NCBI GenBank assembly: GCA_934648845.1
Contig: CAKUFS010000024.1
Location: forward strand, 1-34,477
From: an uncultured Eggerthellaceae bacterium
Lineage (GTDB): Bacteria > Actinomycetota > Coriobacteriia > Coriobacteriales > Eggerthellaceae
Length of the DNA stretch: 34,477 nt
Direction of reading: 5' to 3'
This document shows, piece by piece, positions 1 through 8,500 of the stretch. The first letter of the stretch is position 1. Each line of letters begins with the position of its first letter. A program made the translations under genes and the position numbers. Below the pieces are notes generated by a model that did no database searches, was not told where the DNA came from, and saw only the letters and a list, made by a program, of their open reading frames with translations.

Positions 1-644
1 AAGGCACCACCCGTCTTGATGCTTCGAGTTATTACCGTTCCTACGTGAGCTTCAATTACGAAATGAAAAACGGTGACATGCTCAGACGCGGTTACGACAT
101 ATGCCTGCTCAAAGACGAGCTGAATGATCCCGCATCGTTCTCAAGCAAGATTGCCTCCTTTGCATCGAGCGATGCGGCGCGACAAAACCGCATTGATTGG
201 CTCTACGATTTGGCAGAATCTCGCCCCACCGCTGTTGTGGGAAGTGTCAGCCTTTACCACGGAAAGTACGGAGGCGTTGAGATCCTTGAGGACGAAATCA
301 CGCAAACCGACGATGCACCCGGAAGCTTTGACGTGACCTTGACCGGAAACGAGCTCAAGGAGCTCCTGGATGCCGACATGGCAGACGAGCTGCTGACCAG
401 CGCCGCTTACGACCCCAGCCTTGCCATATGGGCACAAGGAAAAGACAACGCAGCGTACTGGGAAAACGTTATCGGGTATCTGAACCCCGAAGTTTACTCG
501 TATGACCGATACGGCGAAGGCGCCATCGATCGATTCCGGATCTACAGTGCTGTGAACCTCTCGTTCCAGGAAACGCCGAAAGCGCTTGCGTGGATTGCCC
601 AGCACTACCGCATTGATCTTTCGGAAGCAATGCAACAGCAGTAG
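1..644 (+). CDS. 3' part of an unidentified protein (possible DUF6449-like C-terminal region of an ABC permease)
   Basis: The frame is open from the left edge and ends in TAG at 642-644, so the gene is cut off at its 5' end. A GTG lies at 45, but the codons before it (reading GTTRLDASSYYRSY) continue the same protein, so that GTG is probably internal. About 214 residues are visible. The stretch with VSFNYEMKNG, followed by a basic RRGYDICL segment, resembles the DUF6449 region that forms the extracellular C-terminus of some ABC-2-type permeases. That is a weak pattern match, not a firm assignment. No membrane segment is visible in this part. It is the only plus-strand gene in the window and is followed by a hairpin terminator about 180 bp downstream. 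The function is not recognised with confidence. Confidence 0.6.
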   Translation, partial: GTTRLDASSYYRSYVSFNYEMKNGDMLRRGYDICLLKDELNDPASFSSKIASFASSDAARQNRIDWLYDLAESRPTAVVGSVSLYHGKYGGVEILEDEITQTDDAPGSFDVTLTGNELKELLDADMADELLTSAAYDPSLAIWAQGKDNAAYWENVIGYLNPEVYSYDRYGEGAIDRFRIYSAVNLSFQETPKALAWIAQHYRIDLSEAMQQQ

Positions 645-706
645 GGTCCGCGTCTGGTGCTGAGGCGGACGGCAACCGAGCAGCACGGCAGCGCGCGCCG
701 CATACG

Positions 707-819
707 CCCTTGCACAAGAAGCTTCGGCGTTGCATGGGGTGACAGCGTCCGCAAAAACGCCTTGTCGCCGCTCGCTCTCGAATCGGAGTCCCTTGCACAA
801 GCCGCAACGCCCTTGCACA
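707..819. repeat. Three copies of an 11-bp motif CCCTTGCACAA
   Basis: The motif occurs at 707-717, 790-800 and 810-819 (last base differs) in the gap between the first gene and xdhC. The gap is otherwise without a supported gene. Meaning unknown; it may be degenerate intergenic repeat DNA. Confidence 0.4.
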
Positions 820-822
820 GAA

Positions 823-866
823 AGCGCCCCACATGCTCACGCGTGTGGGGCGCTGTTGTTTTCTTT
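823..866. terminator. Hairpin terminator between converging genes
   Basis: Perfect 11-bp stem: AGCGCCCCACA at 823-833 pairs with 844-854, with a 10-base loop. It is followed on the plus strand by a T-rich run (GTTGTTTTCTTT). It lies between the end of the plus-strand gene and the end of minus-strand xdhC, so it can serve both. On the minus side the U run is weaker. Confidence 0.75.
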
Positions 867-882
867 GCTTTGGAAAGAACGT

Positions 883-1836
883 TTAGTCCAAATGGCTTTC
901 ATGCCGAACGCGCGCCGCTTCGCTGTAATTTTCCTTATAACGCACGTCAATAAGCTCTGCCACAATAGAAACAGCCAGTTCAGCAGGGGTTTTTGCGCCA
1001 AACTTCAAACCGATGGGTCGCTTGATGCGCGCCCAGCCTTCTTCGGTGGCGCCCAACCCAATAACCAGGTCGTGAACCGTTTCATTCTTTCCCTTGCAGC
1101 CCATCATGCCCACGTAATGCGCGTTGCACGCCACGCCCCACGCGCAGCTCTGCGGGTCGTACATATGGCCGCGCGTGAGCACGCACACGTAATCGGCGGG
1201 ATCGGCGGCGTATTTCTGCAAGTCGTCGAAGTTTCCGCCTTCAAACAAAATACGCTGCACGCCCGGGAAACGCTCCTCGTTCAAGAATGCGGGGTCGTAA
1301 TCGGCAACCGTTACCAGAAAGCCCAGGTGGGTTGCAAGCTGCGCCACTTCGCAGGCAACATCCGATGCGCCCAGCAGCCAAACACGCTTCGCCTCGAACA
1401 GCGGCGTAGCTTGCCAAATCAAGCCATCGAACTGCTCGTTGTGCATGGCGGGACCGCGCGTTACGTCCTTCATCTGCATCAAGTCGCGCCCCGAATACTC
1501 GTGTGCGCACACGATTTCCTTCGCATCGTTGGCAAAGAAAACGAAGGAGTCGCCATTAGCGGAGCCCTTGTCGCCGAACTTCTTCGTAACTTCGTTGTCC
1601 ACGTTTGTCACGGCAACGGCTGGATCAAGAACAATCTTGAAGCCCAGCCAAGCCAAATCGCGCTCATCAATGGCACGCAATGCTCGCTCGAACACCGGAA
1701 TGTCTGCAGCAGTCAGCCCTGTGGCAATTTCGCGCAATCTGTCAGGCTCAACAGACGAAAACACTTCAGGATCAAGCTCGGGCGTTTCACCCTGCTTCAA
1801 ACTTGCAATGATGCCTTCGATAACGGCTCGTTTCAT
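883..1836 (-). CDS. xdhC: XdhC/CoxI family protein (molybdenum hydroxylase maturation factor)
   Basis: 317 residues. The C-terminal half is an XdhC Rossmann domain: a nucleotide-binding glycine loop in VWLLGASDVACEVAQLATHL, an aspartate after the second strand (VTVADYDP), and a family tail with HYVGMMGCKGK and KRPIGLKFGAKTPAELAVSI. Members of this family load or sulfurate the molybdenum cofactor for xanthine-dehydrogenase-type hydroxylases; some serve selenium-dependent enzymes. No hydroxylase subunit is in the window, so the client is unknown. The gene lies 36 bp downstream of purN on the same strand, which suggests co-transcription and a link to purine metabolism (inference). The ATG start is at 1836. 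The N-terminal third is not conserved enough for me to assign. Confidence 0.85.
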   Translation of the reverse strand: MKRAVIEGIIASLKQGETPELDPEVFSSVEPDRLREIATGLTAADIPVFERALRAIDERDLAWLGFKIVLDPAVAVTNVDNEVTKKFGDKGSANGDSFVFFANDAKEIVCAHEYSGRDLMQMKDVTRGPAMHNEQFDGLIWQATPLFEAKRVWLLGASDVACEVAQLATHLGFLVTVADYDPAFLNEERFPGVQRILFEGGNFDDLQKYAADPADYVCVLTRGHMYDPQSCAWGVACNAHYVGMMGCKGKNETVHDLVIGLGATEEGWARIKRPIGLKFGAKTPAELAVSIVAELIDVRYKENYSEAARVRHESHLD

Positions 1837-1872
1837 TTTGAATATCCCCTTTTCTATTCACCAAGACATTGC

Positions 1873-2484
1873 TTACGCTTCTGCTACGTGCGCTTTTCCA
1901 TCGGCCGACACATGCACGCGTCCCTGCGCGATAAGCTGCGCCGTTGCCGGATACAGTCGATGCTCAACCGCATGAATGCGCTCTTCCAGCGTTTCCACCG
2001 TATCAGTTTCCAAAACCGCAACAGGCTCTTGTGCAATGATAGGACCCTTATCGTATTCCGCGTTGGCAAAATGCACCGTAACGCCTGTGTATTTAACACC
2101 TGCATCGAACGCATCTTGAATACCGTGCGCGCCCTTGAACGAGGGCAGAAGCGCCGGATGCAAATTCACCACGCGATTCGGGAAAGCATCAAGCATCACC
2201 GGCGTCACCATGCGCATATAGCCCGCCATAAACACGTATTCCGCACCCGCCTCTTGCAACGCCGCAACAATGCGCGCATCGGCAGCTTTCGGATCAGCGT
2301 AAACGCCCTTGTTCAGAACCAGAACAGGGATGTTCGCCGCCTTCGCACGCTCAATGCCATACGCATCGGGACGCGAGGAAACAACCAGCACGATTGCCGC
2401 ATCAAGCTCTTTTGCGGCAATCGCATCGATAAACGCCTGCAAATTCGTGCCCGACCCCGAAACCAGCACGCCAATTTTCAGCAT
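1873..2484 (-). CDS. purN: Phosphoribosylglycinamide formyltransferase (GAR transformylase)
   Basis: 203 residues, the usual PurN length. It transfers a formyl group from 10-formyltetrahydrofolate to GAR, the third step of purine synthesis, in the cytoplasm. The N-terminus has the family pattern KIGVLVSGSGTNLQA. The catalytic Asn and His lie in NLHPALLPSFKG, and the catalytic Asp in AEYDKGPIIAQ. The start was set at the ATG at 2484, which has AAGGGAG about 7 nt upstream and gives the canonical N-terminus; a longer open frame runs into the upstream repeats and is not supported. It sits between purM (upstream, across 439 bp of structured repeats) and xdhC. Confidence 0.96.
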   Translation of the reverse strand: MLKIGVLVSGSGTNLQAFIDAIAAKELDAAIVLVVSSRPDAYGIERAKAANIPVLVLNKGVYADPKAADARIVAALQEAGAEYVFMAGYMRMVTPVMLDAFPNRVVNLHPALLPSFKGAHGIQDAFDAGVKYTGVTVHFANAEYDKGPIIAQEPVAVLETDTVETLEERIHAVEHRLYPATAQLIAQGRVHVSADGKAHVAEA

Positions 2485-2536
2485 AGACAAACTCCCTTTC
2501 TTTTCAATAACTCGCCGAATAGCCGAGCACCCCCCA

Positions 2537-2633
2537 GGGGTTGAAGAGGTGGAGTTCGCCCTGGGAAGCCTTCTTATTTTGATTCGATTCAAAACCATAA
2601 AGGCTGGATTGCGAACGGAACCTCTTCAACCCC
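2537..2633. repeat. Structured hairpin repeat, copy A (purM-purN gap)
   Basis: Outer stem of 14 perfect pairs, GGGGTTGAAGAGGT (2537-2550) with 2620-2633. Nested stems follow: TTCGC (2555-2559) with GCGAA (2611-2615), AGCCTT (2567-2572) with AAGGCT (2600-2605), and an apical TTTTGA with TCAAAA around 2577-2593. An 86-bp core (2543-2628) is identical to copy C. No coding sense is seen. If transcribed, it would be part of the purM-purN mRNA. Confidence 0.85.
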
Positions 2634-2670
2634 AACCTACGCACTCCCACAACGGGCGATGGCAAGAAAA

Positions 2671-2752
2671 CAAGGGTCTGGACGAACGCTGAGAGCCGCT
2701 CCAATTTGAATCGATCAAACACAATAAGCGGCGGATTGCGAGCGAACCCTTG
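2671..2752. repeat. Structured hairpin repeat, copy B (diverged)
   Basis: Same architecture as copies A and C but with a different sequence. The outer stem is CAAGGGT (2671-2677) with ACCCTTG (2746-2752). The inner stem is GCCGCT (2695-2700) with AGCGGC (2727-2732). The apical stem is TTTGA (2705-2709) with TCAAA (2715-2719). The shared single-strand signature GGATTGCGA is kept at 2732-2740. Paired bases differ from A/C on both sides of the stems, so pairing is conserved. Confidence 0.7.
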
Positions 2753-2787
2753 CCCCTTCCGAACCGCCTTTTGAGCCCGGTAAACCA

Positions 2788-2890
2788 GGGAGGTCCGAAG
2801 AGGTGGAGTTCGCCCTGGGAAGCCTTCTTATTTTGATTCGATTCAAAACCATAAAGGCTGGATTGCGAACGGAACCTCTTCGGACCTCCC
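2788..2890. repeat. Structured hairpin repeat, copy C
   Basis: Outer stem of 17 perfect pairs, GGGAGGTCCGAAGAGGT (2788-2804) with 2874-2890. The 86-bp core at 2797-2882 is identical to copy A. Outside the core the flanks differ from copy A on both arms yet remain complementary. It lies 34 bp downstream of the purM stop codon. Confidence 0.85.
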
Positions 2891-2923
2891 CTGCATTTCA
2901 AAACCTGCTTCAGGTCAGGTTAC

Positions 2924-4012
2924 TTACAGCAACTTGCCTTCTCCCGTGTACGTTACCACACCTTCGCCTGCAACAATCTGACCAATGCGATACGTCTTTT
3001 CACCCTGGGCTGCCAGCACCGCTTCAACTTCGCTTGCCTTATTGGCTTGCGTGATAAGCACCATGCCAATGCCCATGTTGAACGTCTTAAGTGCTTCGGT
3101 CTCATTCAGACCAGCTGCGGCACACGTGTACTTCGCAATGGGAACAACAGGCCATGAGCCAAGCTCGACCTGCGCATTTACCGTCTTAGGAAGCGCGCGG
3201 TCCAGGTTCTCGGTAATGCCGCCGCCCGTAATGTGCGCCAGCGCGTGCACGGCGCCAGGGACTTCCTTCAGCGTGGCAAGCACGGACTTCACATAAATGC
3301 GCGTCGGCTCAAGCAGCGCCTCGCCAACCGTCTTGCCGTTGAGTTCGTCCAGCGGAACCGAGATTTCATCGGCGGTTTTATCGCCAACACACACCTTGCG
3401 CGCCAAGGAATAGCCGTTGGAATGAAGACCCGTGGATGCCAGGCCAATCAGAACGTCGCCTTCCTTAACCGTTTCGGGATCAAGCATTTTCACGCGGTCA
3501 ACAATACCCACGCAGAAGCCAGACAAGTCGTAATCGGTGGGGTCCATAACGCCCGGATGCTCGGCCATCTCGCCACCGATCAGGGCGCATCCTGCCTGAC
3601 GGCAACCTTCGCCAATACCGGCAACAACATCGGCAACCGCTTCGGCCTGAAGCTTGCCCACGGCAATGTAATCCAGGAAGAATAGCGGCTCGGCGCCCGT
3701 TGCCAGAATGTCGTTCACGCACATGGCAACAAGGTCAATGCCCACGCTGTCGTGTTTGTTCAAAAGACGAGCAAGCTGCAGCTTCGTGCCAACGCCGTCG
3801 GTGCCGGAAACCAGCAGCGGATCTTCCATGTTCTTAGCAGCGGCAACGCTGAACAGGCCGCCAAAACCGCCGATATCACCCACAACCTCGGGGCGATACG
3901 TGGAATGCACGGTCTCTTTGATGGCACGCACGGCACGCGCACCTTCGGCAGTATCAACGCCCGCCTGGGCATAAGTGGTCATTGCGGAATTCTGGGTCTC
4001 TTCAGTGTTCAC
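2924..4012 (-). CDS. purM: Phosphoribosylformylglycinamidine cyclo-ligase (AIR synthetase)
   Basis: 362 residues, close to the usual 340-350. It is the ATP-dependent step that closes FGAM to AIR in purine synthesis. The family signatures are clear: DIGGFGGLF near the N-terminus, the nucleotide/phosphate region VSGTDGVGTKLQLA, the metal-binding VNDILATGAEPLFFLDY, ALIGGEMAEHPGV, and HITGGGITENLDRALP in the C-terminal half. The start is a GTG at 4012 with AAAGGACG about 7 nt upstream. An ATG ten codons inside is the alternative. A promoter lies 71 bp upstream. It heads the purM-purN-xdhC unit; three hairpin repeats separate it from purN. Confidence 0.97.
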   Translation of the reverse strand: MNTEETQNSAMTTYAQAGVDTAEGARAVRAIKETVHSTYRPEVVGDIGGFGGLFSVAAAKNMEDPLLVSGTDGVGTKLQLARLLNKHDSVGIDLVAMCVNDILATGAEPLFFLDYIAVGKLQAEAVADVVAGIGEGCRQAGCALIGGEMAEHPGVMDPTDYDLSGFCVGIVDRVKMLDPETVKEGDVLIGLASTGLHSNGYSLARKVCVGDKTADEISVPLDELNGKTVGEALLEPTRIYVKSVLATLKEVPGAVHALAHITGGGITENLDRALPKTVNAQVELGSWPVVPIAKYTCAAAGLNETEALKTFNMGIGMVLITQANKASEVEAVLAAQGEKTYRIGQIVAGEGVVTYTGEGKLL

Positions 4013-4082
4013 GGCAATCGTCCTTTTCGTAGAGAATGCTCATAAGACAGTATGAACGGATTTGCTAATTTGTACTGCGCTT

Positions 4083-4112
4083 ATTGTACCGAAACACGCT
4101 GCTCGTGGGCAA
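4083..4112 (-). promoter_or_regulatory. Predicted promoter of purM
   Basis: On the minus strand, -35 TTGCCC (4107-4112), 18-bp spacer, -10 TACAAT (4083-4088), giving a leader of about 65 nt before the GTG start. The same TACAAT hexamer stands upstream of yacP and rlmB in this window. Confidence 0.5.
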
Positions 4113-4133
4113 ACTATTCCCTTAAAAGCACTG

Positions 4134-4353
4134 GTTGTTGAAAAAACCATGTCAAATTCGAAGTTATAGCTGGTTGGAAGTAGGTCGAAATTGCGATAGG
4201 CTGCCTATTGTTTTCAAGCGACGCTTTGACCTGCGGTTATGCAAGAGCCAATTTGCGCCACGCGCTCTCGAACCCCATAATTGCGCTTATTTTGGACCTG
4301 CACCTACTTCCAACCTATCACAACTTCGAATCAGAGGGCATTTTTTCAACAAC
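4134..4353. repeat. 220-bp long inverted repeat with three nested perfect stems
   Basis: Stems: GTTGTTGAAAAAA (4134-4146) with 4341-4353; ATTCGAAGTT (4156-4165) with 4322-4331; GGTTGGAAGTAGGT (4172-4185) with 4302-4315. The centre of about 116 bp holds smaller hairpins. There is no open frame of interest. It lies between the sortase end and the purM promoter, so the intergenic region 4013-4428 holds only this, the purM promoter and the palindrome at 4393. It has the same architecture as 33945-34172. Confidence 0.85.
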
Positions 4354-4392
4354 ATGGAATTCGTGCGGCAGCAAACCGTCGGAAAAACCAAA

Positions 4393-4427
4393 ATTGTTGA
4401 CAAAAGGTGGGGTAATTTGTCAACAAT
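4393..4427 (+). repeat. Palindromic repeat, solo copy (copy 1 of 5)
   Basis: Arms ATTGTTGACAAA and TTTGTCAACAAT are perfectly complementary and separated by an 11-bp centre AGGTGGGGTAA. The copy ends just 1 bp before the sortase stop codon. The same arms and centre recur at 29165, 29290, 33610 and 33699. As RNA each forms an 11-12 bp hairpin with a constant loop; as DNA it looks like a two-half-site operator or recombination site. Confidence 0.9.
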
Positions 4428-4428
4428 A

Positions 4429-5202
4429 CTAGCGCGACTCGACTTCGCGGCAGTAGAGCACGTATCTGCCATCTGACGGAAGATTGTCGCAGGTTACCAG
4501 CACATAGGCATGGCCGATGGACCCAGGATTCGGAAAACCCTCGCTCGGATGCGCCAAGCTGCGATCTATTTGCGTTTGCAGGTAGGCACGCTGATGGATA
4601 TCGCTTTCCATATCGGATTGCACCAGAGAATCGGTAGAGGGTACGTGCAGAAACGCGAAAGATTCCAAACGATAATTGCGCTCAGGCGTAAACAGATACA
4701 CCGTACGATGGTTATTAAACACCTGATCATCGCCAAAATTTGCAAGTGCTGCGAACATGGCGCCATTATTCATGTTGTGGCCGTAAAAAAAGCTGTTGCG
4801 GTCGCTAAAATCTGCCGCGCAGTTGCTATCCAAGAAAATAGCACCATAGGAAACTGCCCAGTTCACTTCGCCCCGAAAGTCGGTCTTGAGATACTTTTCG
4901 TTATTCTCTGCTTGGACAATGGGGTAATTTATCTCCGTATCGGGCACGTAAACCCATGCAACTGTTTCGGGATTGACTTCGCGCAGGGCATCCCAATCGA
5001 CTTGCGTATCAAGAACCTGATCATCGGAAGCGTCTAAATTGGGCAATGCGTTTTGGGCAACGTTGCTGTACATGCGGTTTCCCTGGAAATACCCCCAGCA
5101 AATCACACCCACAACAATAAGGCACACGCAAAAACAAATCACGAACAGCGGCAAGAGAAATCTGGGGAGCGGCTTTCTTTGCGAATAGTTCCTGGTGTTC
5201 AA
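4429..5202 (-). CDS. srtB: Class B sortase
   Basis: 257 residues from a TTG start at 5202. That start has a strong AGGAAAGG about 7 nt upstream; a longer frame without such a site is less likely. The N-terminus is basic, followed by one membrane helix (about residues 15-38), as in sortases anchored outside the membrane by an N-terminal signal-anchor. Catalytic residues are visible: His142 in FFYGHNMNNG, Cys238 in VLVTCDN, Arg246 in GRYVLYCR. This spacing and the early helical segment fit class B. Sortases cleave an LPXTG-like signal and attach proteins to peptidoglycan or pili. No substrate with a sorting signal is in the window; the large surface protein at 29415-33161 has none. It is a single-gene unit. 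Confidence 0.9.
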   Translation of the reverse strand: MNTRNYSQRKPLPRFLLPLFVICFCVCLIVVGVICWGYFQGNRMYSNVAQNALPNLDASDDQVLDTQVDWDALREVNPETVAWVYVPDTEINYPIVQAENNEKYLKTDFRGEVNWAVSYGAIFLDSNCAADFSDRNSFFYGHNMNNGAMFAALANFGDDQVFNNHRTVYLFTPERNYRLESFAFLHVPSTDSLVQSDMESDIHQRAYLQTQIDRSLAHPSEGFPNPGSIGHAYVLVTCDNLPSDGRYVLYCREVESR

Positions 5203-5334
5203 CGGTGTTCCTTTCCTGCGGCATCGTATTGCTGACATTTTACCAAGAAAGGTGCGGAAAGCCGTTTGTGCGCAAAGGGAATACATCAGCAGCGCATCCC
5301 CATAGCTCATCTAAGCCGCATTCACGCACCTATC

Positions 5335-5363
5335 TTTATCGCAGCGCAATGGCACGTTCGCAA
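5335..5363 (-). promoter_or_regulatory. Possible promoter of the sortase gene
   Basis: Minus strand: TTGCGA (5358-5363), 17-bp spacer, GATAAA (5335-5340), giving a leader of about 125 nt. The -10 is one mismatch from TATAAA. The gap 5203-5529 holds nothing else except the rpoBC terminator. Confidence 0.3.
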
Positions 5364-5392
5364 TTTTACGCGGCATCCCTTTTACAACGCAC

Positions 5393-5430
5393 AAAAAACA
5401 GGGCGGCTGCCATTCTCGGCAACCGCCCTG
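5393..5430 (-). terminator. Intrinsic terminator of rpoB-rpoC
   Basis: On the minus strand, an 8-bp CAGGGCGG / CCGCCCTG stem, extended by GC pairs, precedes six Ts (5393-5398). It is about 100 bp after the rpoC stop codon. Confidence 0.85.
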
Positions 5431-5529
5431 CGCAAACATGCAATCGATTGAGCCACGCAGCTCAAACCACGCTCGCTATCAGGTATAACCCTCAAGCAAG
5501 CAACTAATCCGAAGCATCAAGCAGAAGGC

Positions 5530-8500
5530 TTACTCTTCGTCTTGATTCTCTTCGTCGTTCTTGGCGTTCTCGGACTCTTCATCGGTGATGTCAAAACCCA
5601 TGGAGCCAAGACCGCTCAAGCCGCCCAGCAGAGCATCAAGCTCTTCGGGGTTGCGACGATACGTGCGCGGAGGCAGAGCCTCGCCCAGCATATCCTCGTC
5701 ATCCATGTTGTAGGACGGCAACGTGTCGCCACCCAGCAAAATGGTGTCATCCGGCGAGAAGACCATGTCCAGCAGCTGGCTCATGTCGTCCTTCGATGCC
5801 GCCAGGTCGTTCTCAATGACGTACATCAAATCGTGGGCCTTCAAGCCCTCTTCCAGCTCTTCGATGGCCTTGCTGCCAATGCCTTCGATGCGCAGCAGAT
5901 CGTCTTCGGTCTTGCCCACCAAGTCGGCAACGGTCTCAATGCCGGCCTCGGAGAACTTATTCGCCCAACGCTGGGAAACTCCCAGGTCATCGAAGATGTA
6001 CAGACGTGCATCTTCATCGGAAAGCTGAATACGATGACCATACGTGCCATAACCGTTCAAGAAGCTGCTCAGACCCGAACCCGGTGTCAAGTAGCCGTCG
6101 TCATCCACAGACCACTCTTCCTGCTTAGGCAGCAGCTCTTCGATTTCCGTAAGCAATGCCGGCGCGTAATCGGGCAGCTGGTTTCCTTCTTCCTTGGTCA
6201 CCGGAACGCCCTTGTACGTCAGACCCGCCTTGCGGTAGCGCAGCAGACCCGTACCAGCAGGAATGGGCTTGCCCATAACAACGTTTTCCTTCAGACCCAT
6301 CAGGTTGTCGGTCTTGCCTTCCATAGCGGCGTCGGTCAAAACCTTGGTGGTCTCCTGGAACGATGCAGCAGAAACCCACGAATCGGTTGCCAAAGAAGCC
6401 TTCGTGATGCCCAGCAACAGCGGCTGGCCAACAGGCGGCTGCTTGCCCTCGGCAATAAGCTGGTCGGCAATGTGCTGGAACTCGAAACGGTTCATCTGGC
6501 GGCCCGGCATCAAGTCGGAATCGCCTGCTTCTTGAACAACGATCTTGCGAAGCATCTGACGTGCGATAACCTCGATGTGCTTATCGTTGATTTCTACACC
6601 CTGGCTCACGTAAACGTCCTGAACCTGGGTCACAATGTAGCGCAGCGTGGTGTTCGGGTCAGTCAAGCGCAGCAAGTCGTGCGGGTTCACGGAGCCACGC
6701 GTGATCTGCTGGCCAATGGTCACCTGGTCGCCATCGTTCAAGCCCTGCATCAGCTGGGCGCGCGCCGGCACCACGTACTCGCGGAAGTTGCCTTCCTGGT
6801 CGTGGATGGTGATGGTCTTGGTCTGCTTGTCGCCCGTAACCTGCATTGTGCCCGAAATCTCCGCAAGAACAGCCAAACCCTTCGGCTTGCGCGCCTCGAA
6901 CAGCTCCTGAACACGCGGCAGACCGCCGGTGATGTCGCCGCCAGCAACGCCGCCGGTGTGGAACGTACGCATGGTCAGCTGCGTACCCGGTTCGCCAATG
7001 GACTGAGCTGCAATAATACCAACAGCCGTACCAATGGAAACGGGGCGCGCGGTGGCCAAGTCCCAACCGTAGCACTTCTGGCAAACGCCGTGCTCGGCAT
7101 GGCAAGTCATAATGGTGCGTACCATTACGGAATCAAGGCCAGCATCAATCATCTTGTTGACCTGGTCAACGCTACTAATGAAGTCGCCCGCAGCAATAAT
7201 CAGCGAGCCATCCTTCGCGTAAACGTCATCGATAACGGCGCGGCCCACCAAGTTGCTGTCAGCCTTGCCTTTCGTGTCGCGCAGTTCGTAGTCAACGCCA
7301 TCGGATGTGCCGCAGTCATGTTCGCGAATGATAACGTCCTGTGCAACGTCAACCAGACGACGAGTCAGGTAACCAGAGTCTGCGGTACGCAGAGCGGTGT
7401 CGGCCAAACCCTTACGAGCGCCGTGGGTAGACGTAAAGTATTCCAAAACCGACAAGCCTTCGCGGAAGTTTGCCTTAATAGGAATCTCGATGTATTCACC
7501 CTTCGGGTCAGCCATCAAGCCACGCATACCAGCAAGCTGACGAATCTGCTTCATGTTACCACGAGCACCGGAGTGCGCCATCATGTAGATGGGGTTGAAG
7601 CGATCGAAGTTGTCGTTCATGGCGTTACCAACAACGTCCGTCGTGGTTTCCCAAACAGAGATGACCTGCTTACGACGCTCTTCGTCGCTCATAAGGCCCA
7701 TCTCGTATTCCTCTTCGATGTTGGCAACTTGCTCGTCGGCATCGGCCAAAATCTGCACCTTTGCAGGAGGAATCGTAGCGTCGTAAACGGAAACGGTAAC
7801 GCCTGCGCGCGTTGCGTAGTGGAAGCCGGCAGCCTTCAAGCCATCCAAAATCGCGGGGACATCGGCCAGCGGGTAACGGTTGCAAACTTCCTCGACAAGC
7901 GTGGTGACCTGGCTCTTATCCATGCCGTAGTTCAAGAACTCGAAGTCATCGGGCAGAATGCGGTTGAACACAATGCGGCCAACCGTGGTCTCAATGCGGT
8001 CGCCCGCCTTGTGGTATTCGTACTGCTTGTGAGCCGTGGCAACCGTGGTGTCCTTAGGCAAACGCACGATAATCTTGGCCTGAAGATCCAGATCAGCGCG
8101 TGCTTCGTAGGTGTTGTACGCGTCATCCAGGTCGATGAATACGCGGCCTTCACCCGGGAAACCGTCACGTGCGGCGGTCAGATAGTACAGACCGATAATC
8201 ATGTCCTGGGTAGGAACAGTCAGCGGGTGACCATGAGCCGGAGACTTAATGTTGTTCGCGGAAAGCATGAGCACGCGGGCCTCAGCCTGAGCTTCTACAC
8301 CCAGCGGCACATGCACAGCCATCTGGTCGCCGTCGAAGTCAGCGTTGAACGCGGTGCAGACCAGCGGATGCAGCTTCAATGCCTTGCCTTCAACCAACAC
8401 GGGCTCGAACGCCTGAATGCCCAAGCGGTGCAGCGTAGGTGCGCGGTTCAGCAGCACGGGATGCTCGGTGATAACCTCTTCCAAAACGTCCCACACAAAG

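Noticed and set aside
730..2544. A 604-codon plus-strand frame opposite xdhC and purN
   Set aside because: Antisense shadow of two clear genes, with a biased composition and no recognisable domain.
4134..4353. Integron attC site or transposon ends
   Set aside because: No attC core sites, no integrase or transposase nearby and no target-site duplication seen. The element is kept as a structured repeat of unknown type.
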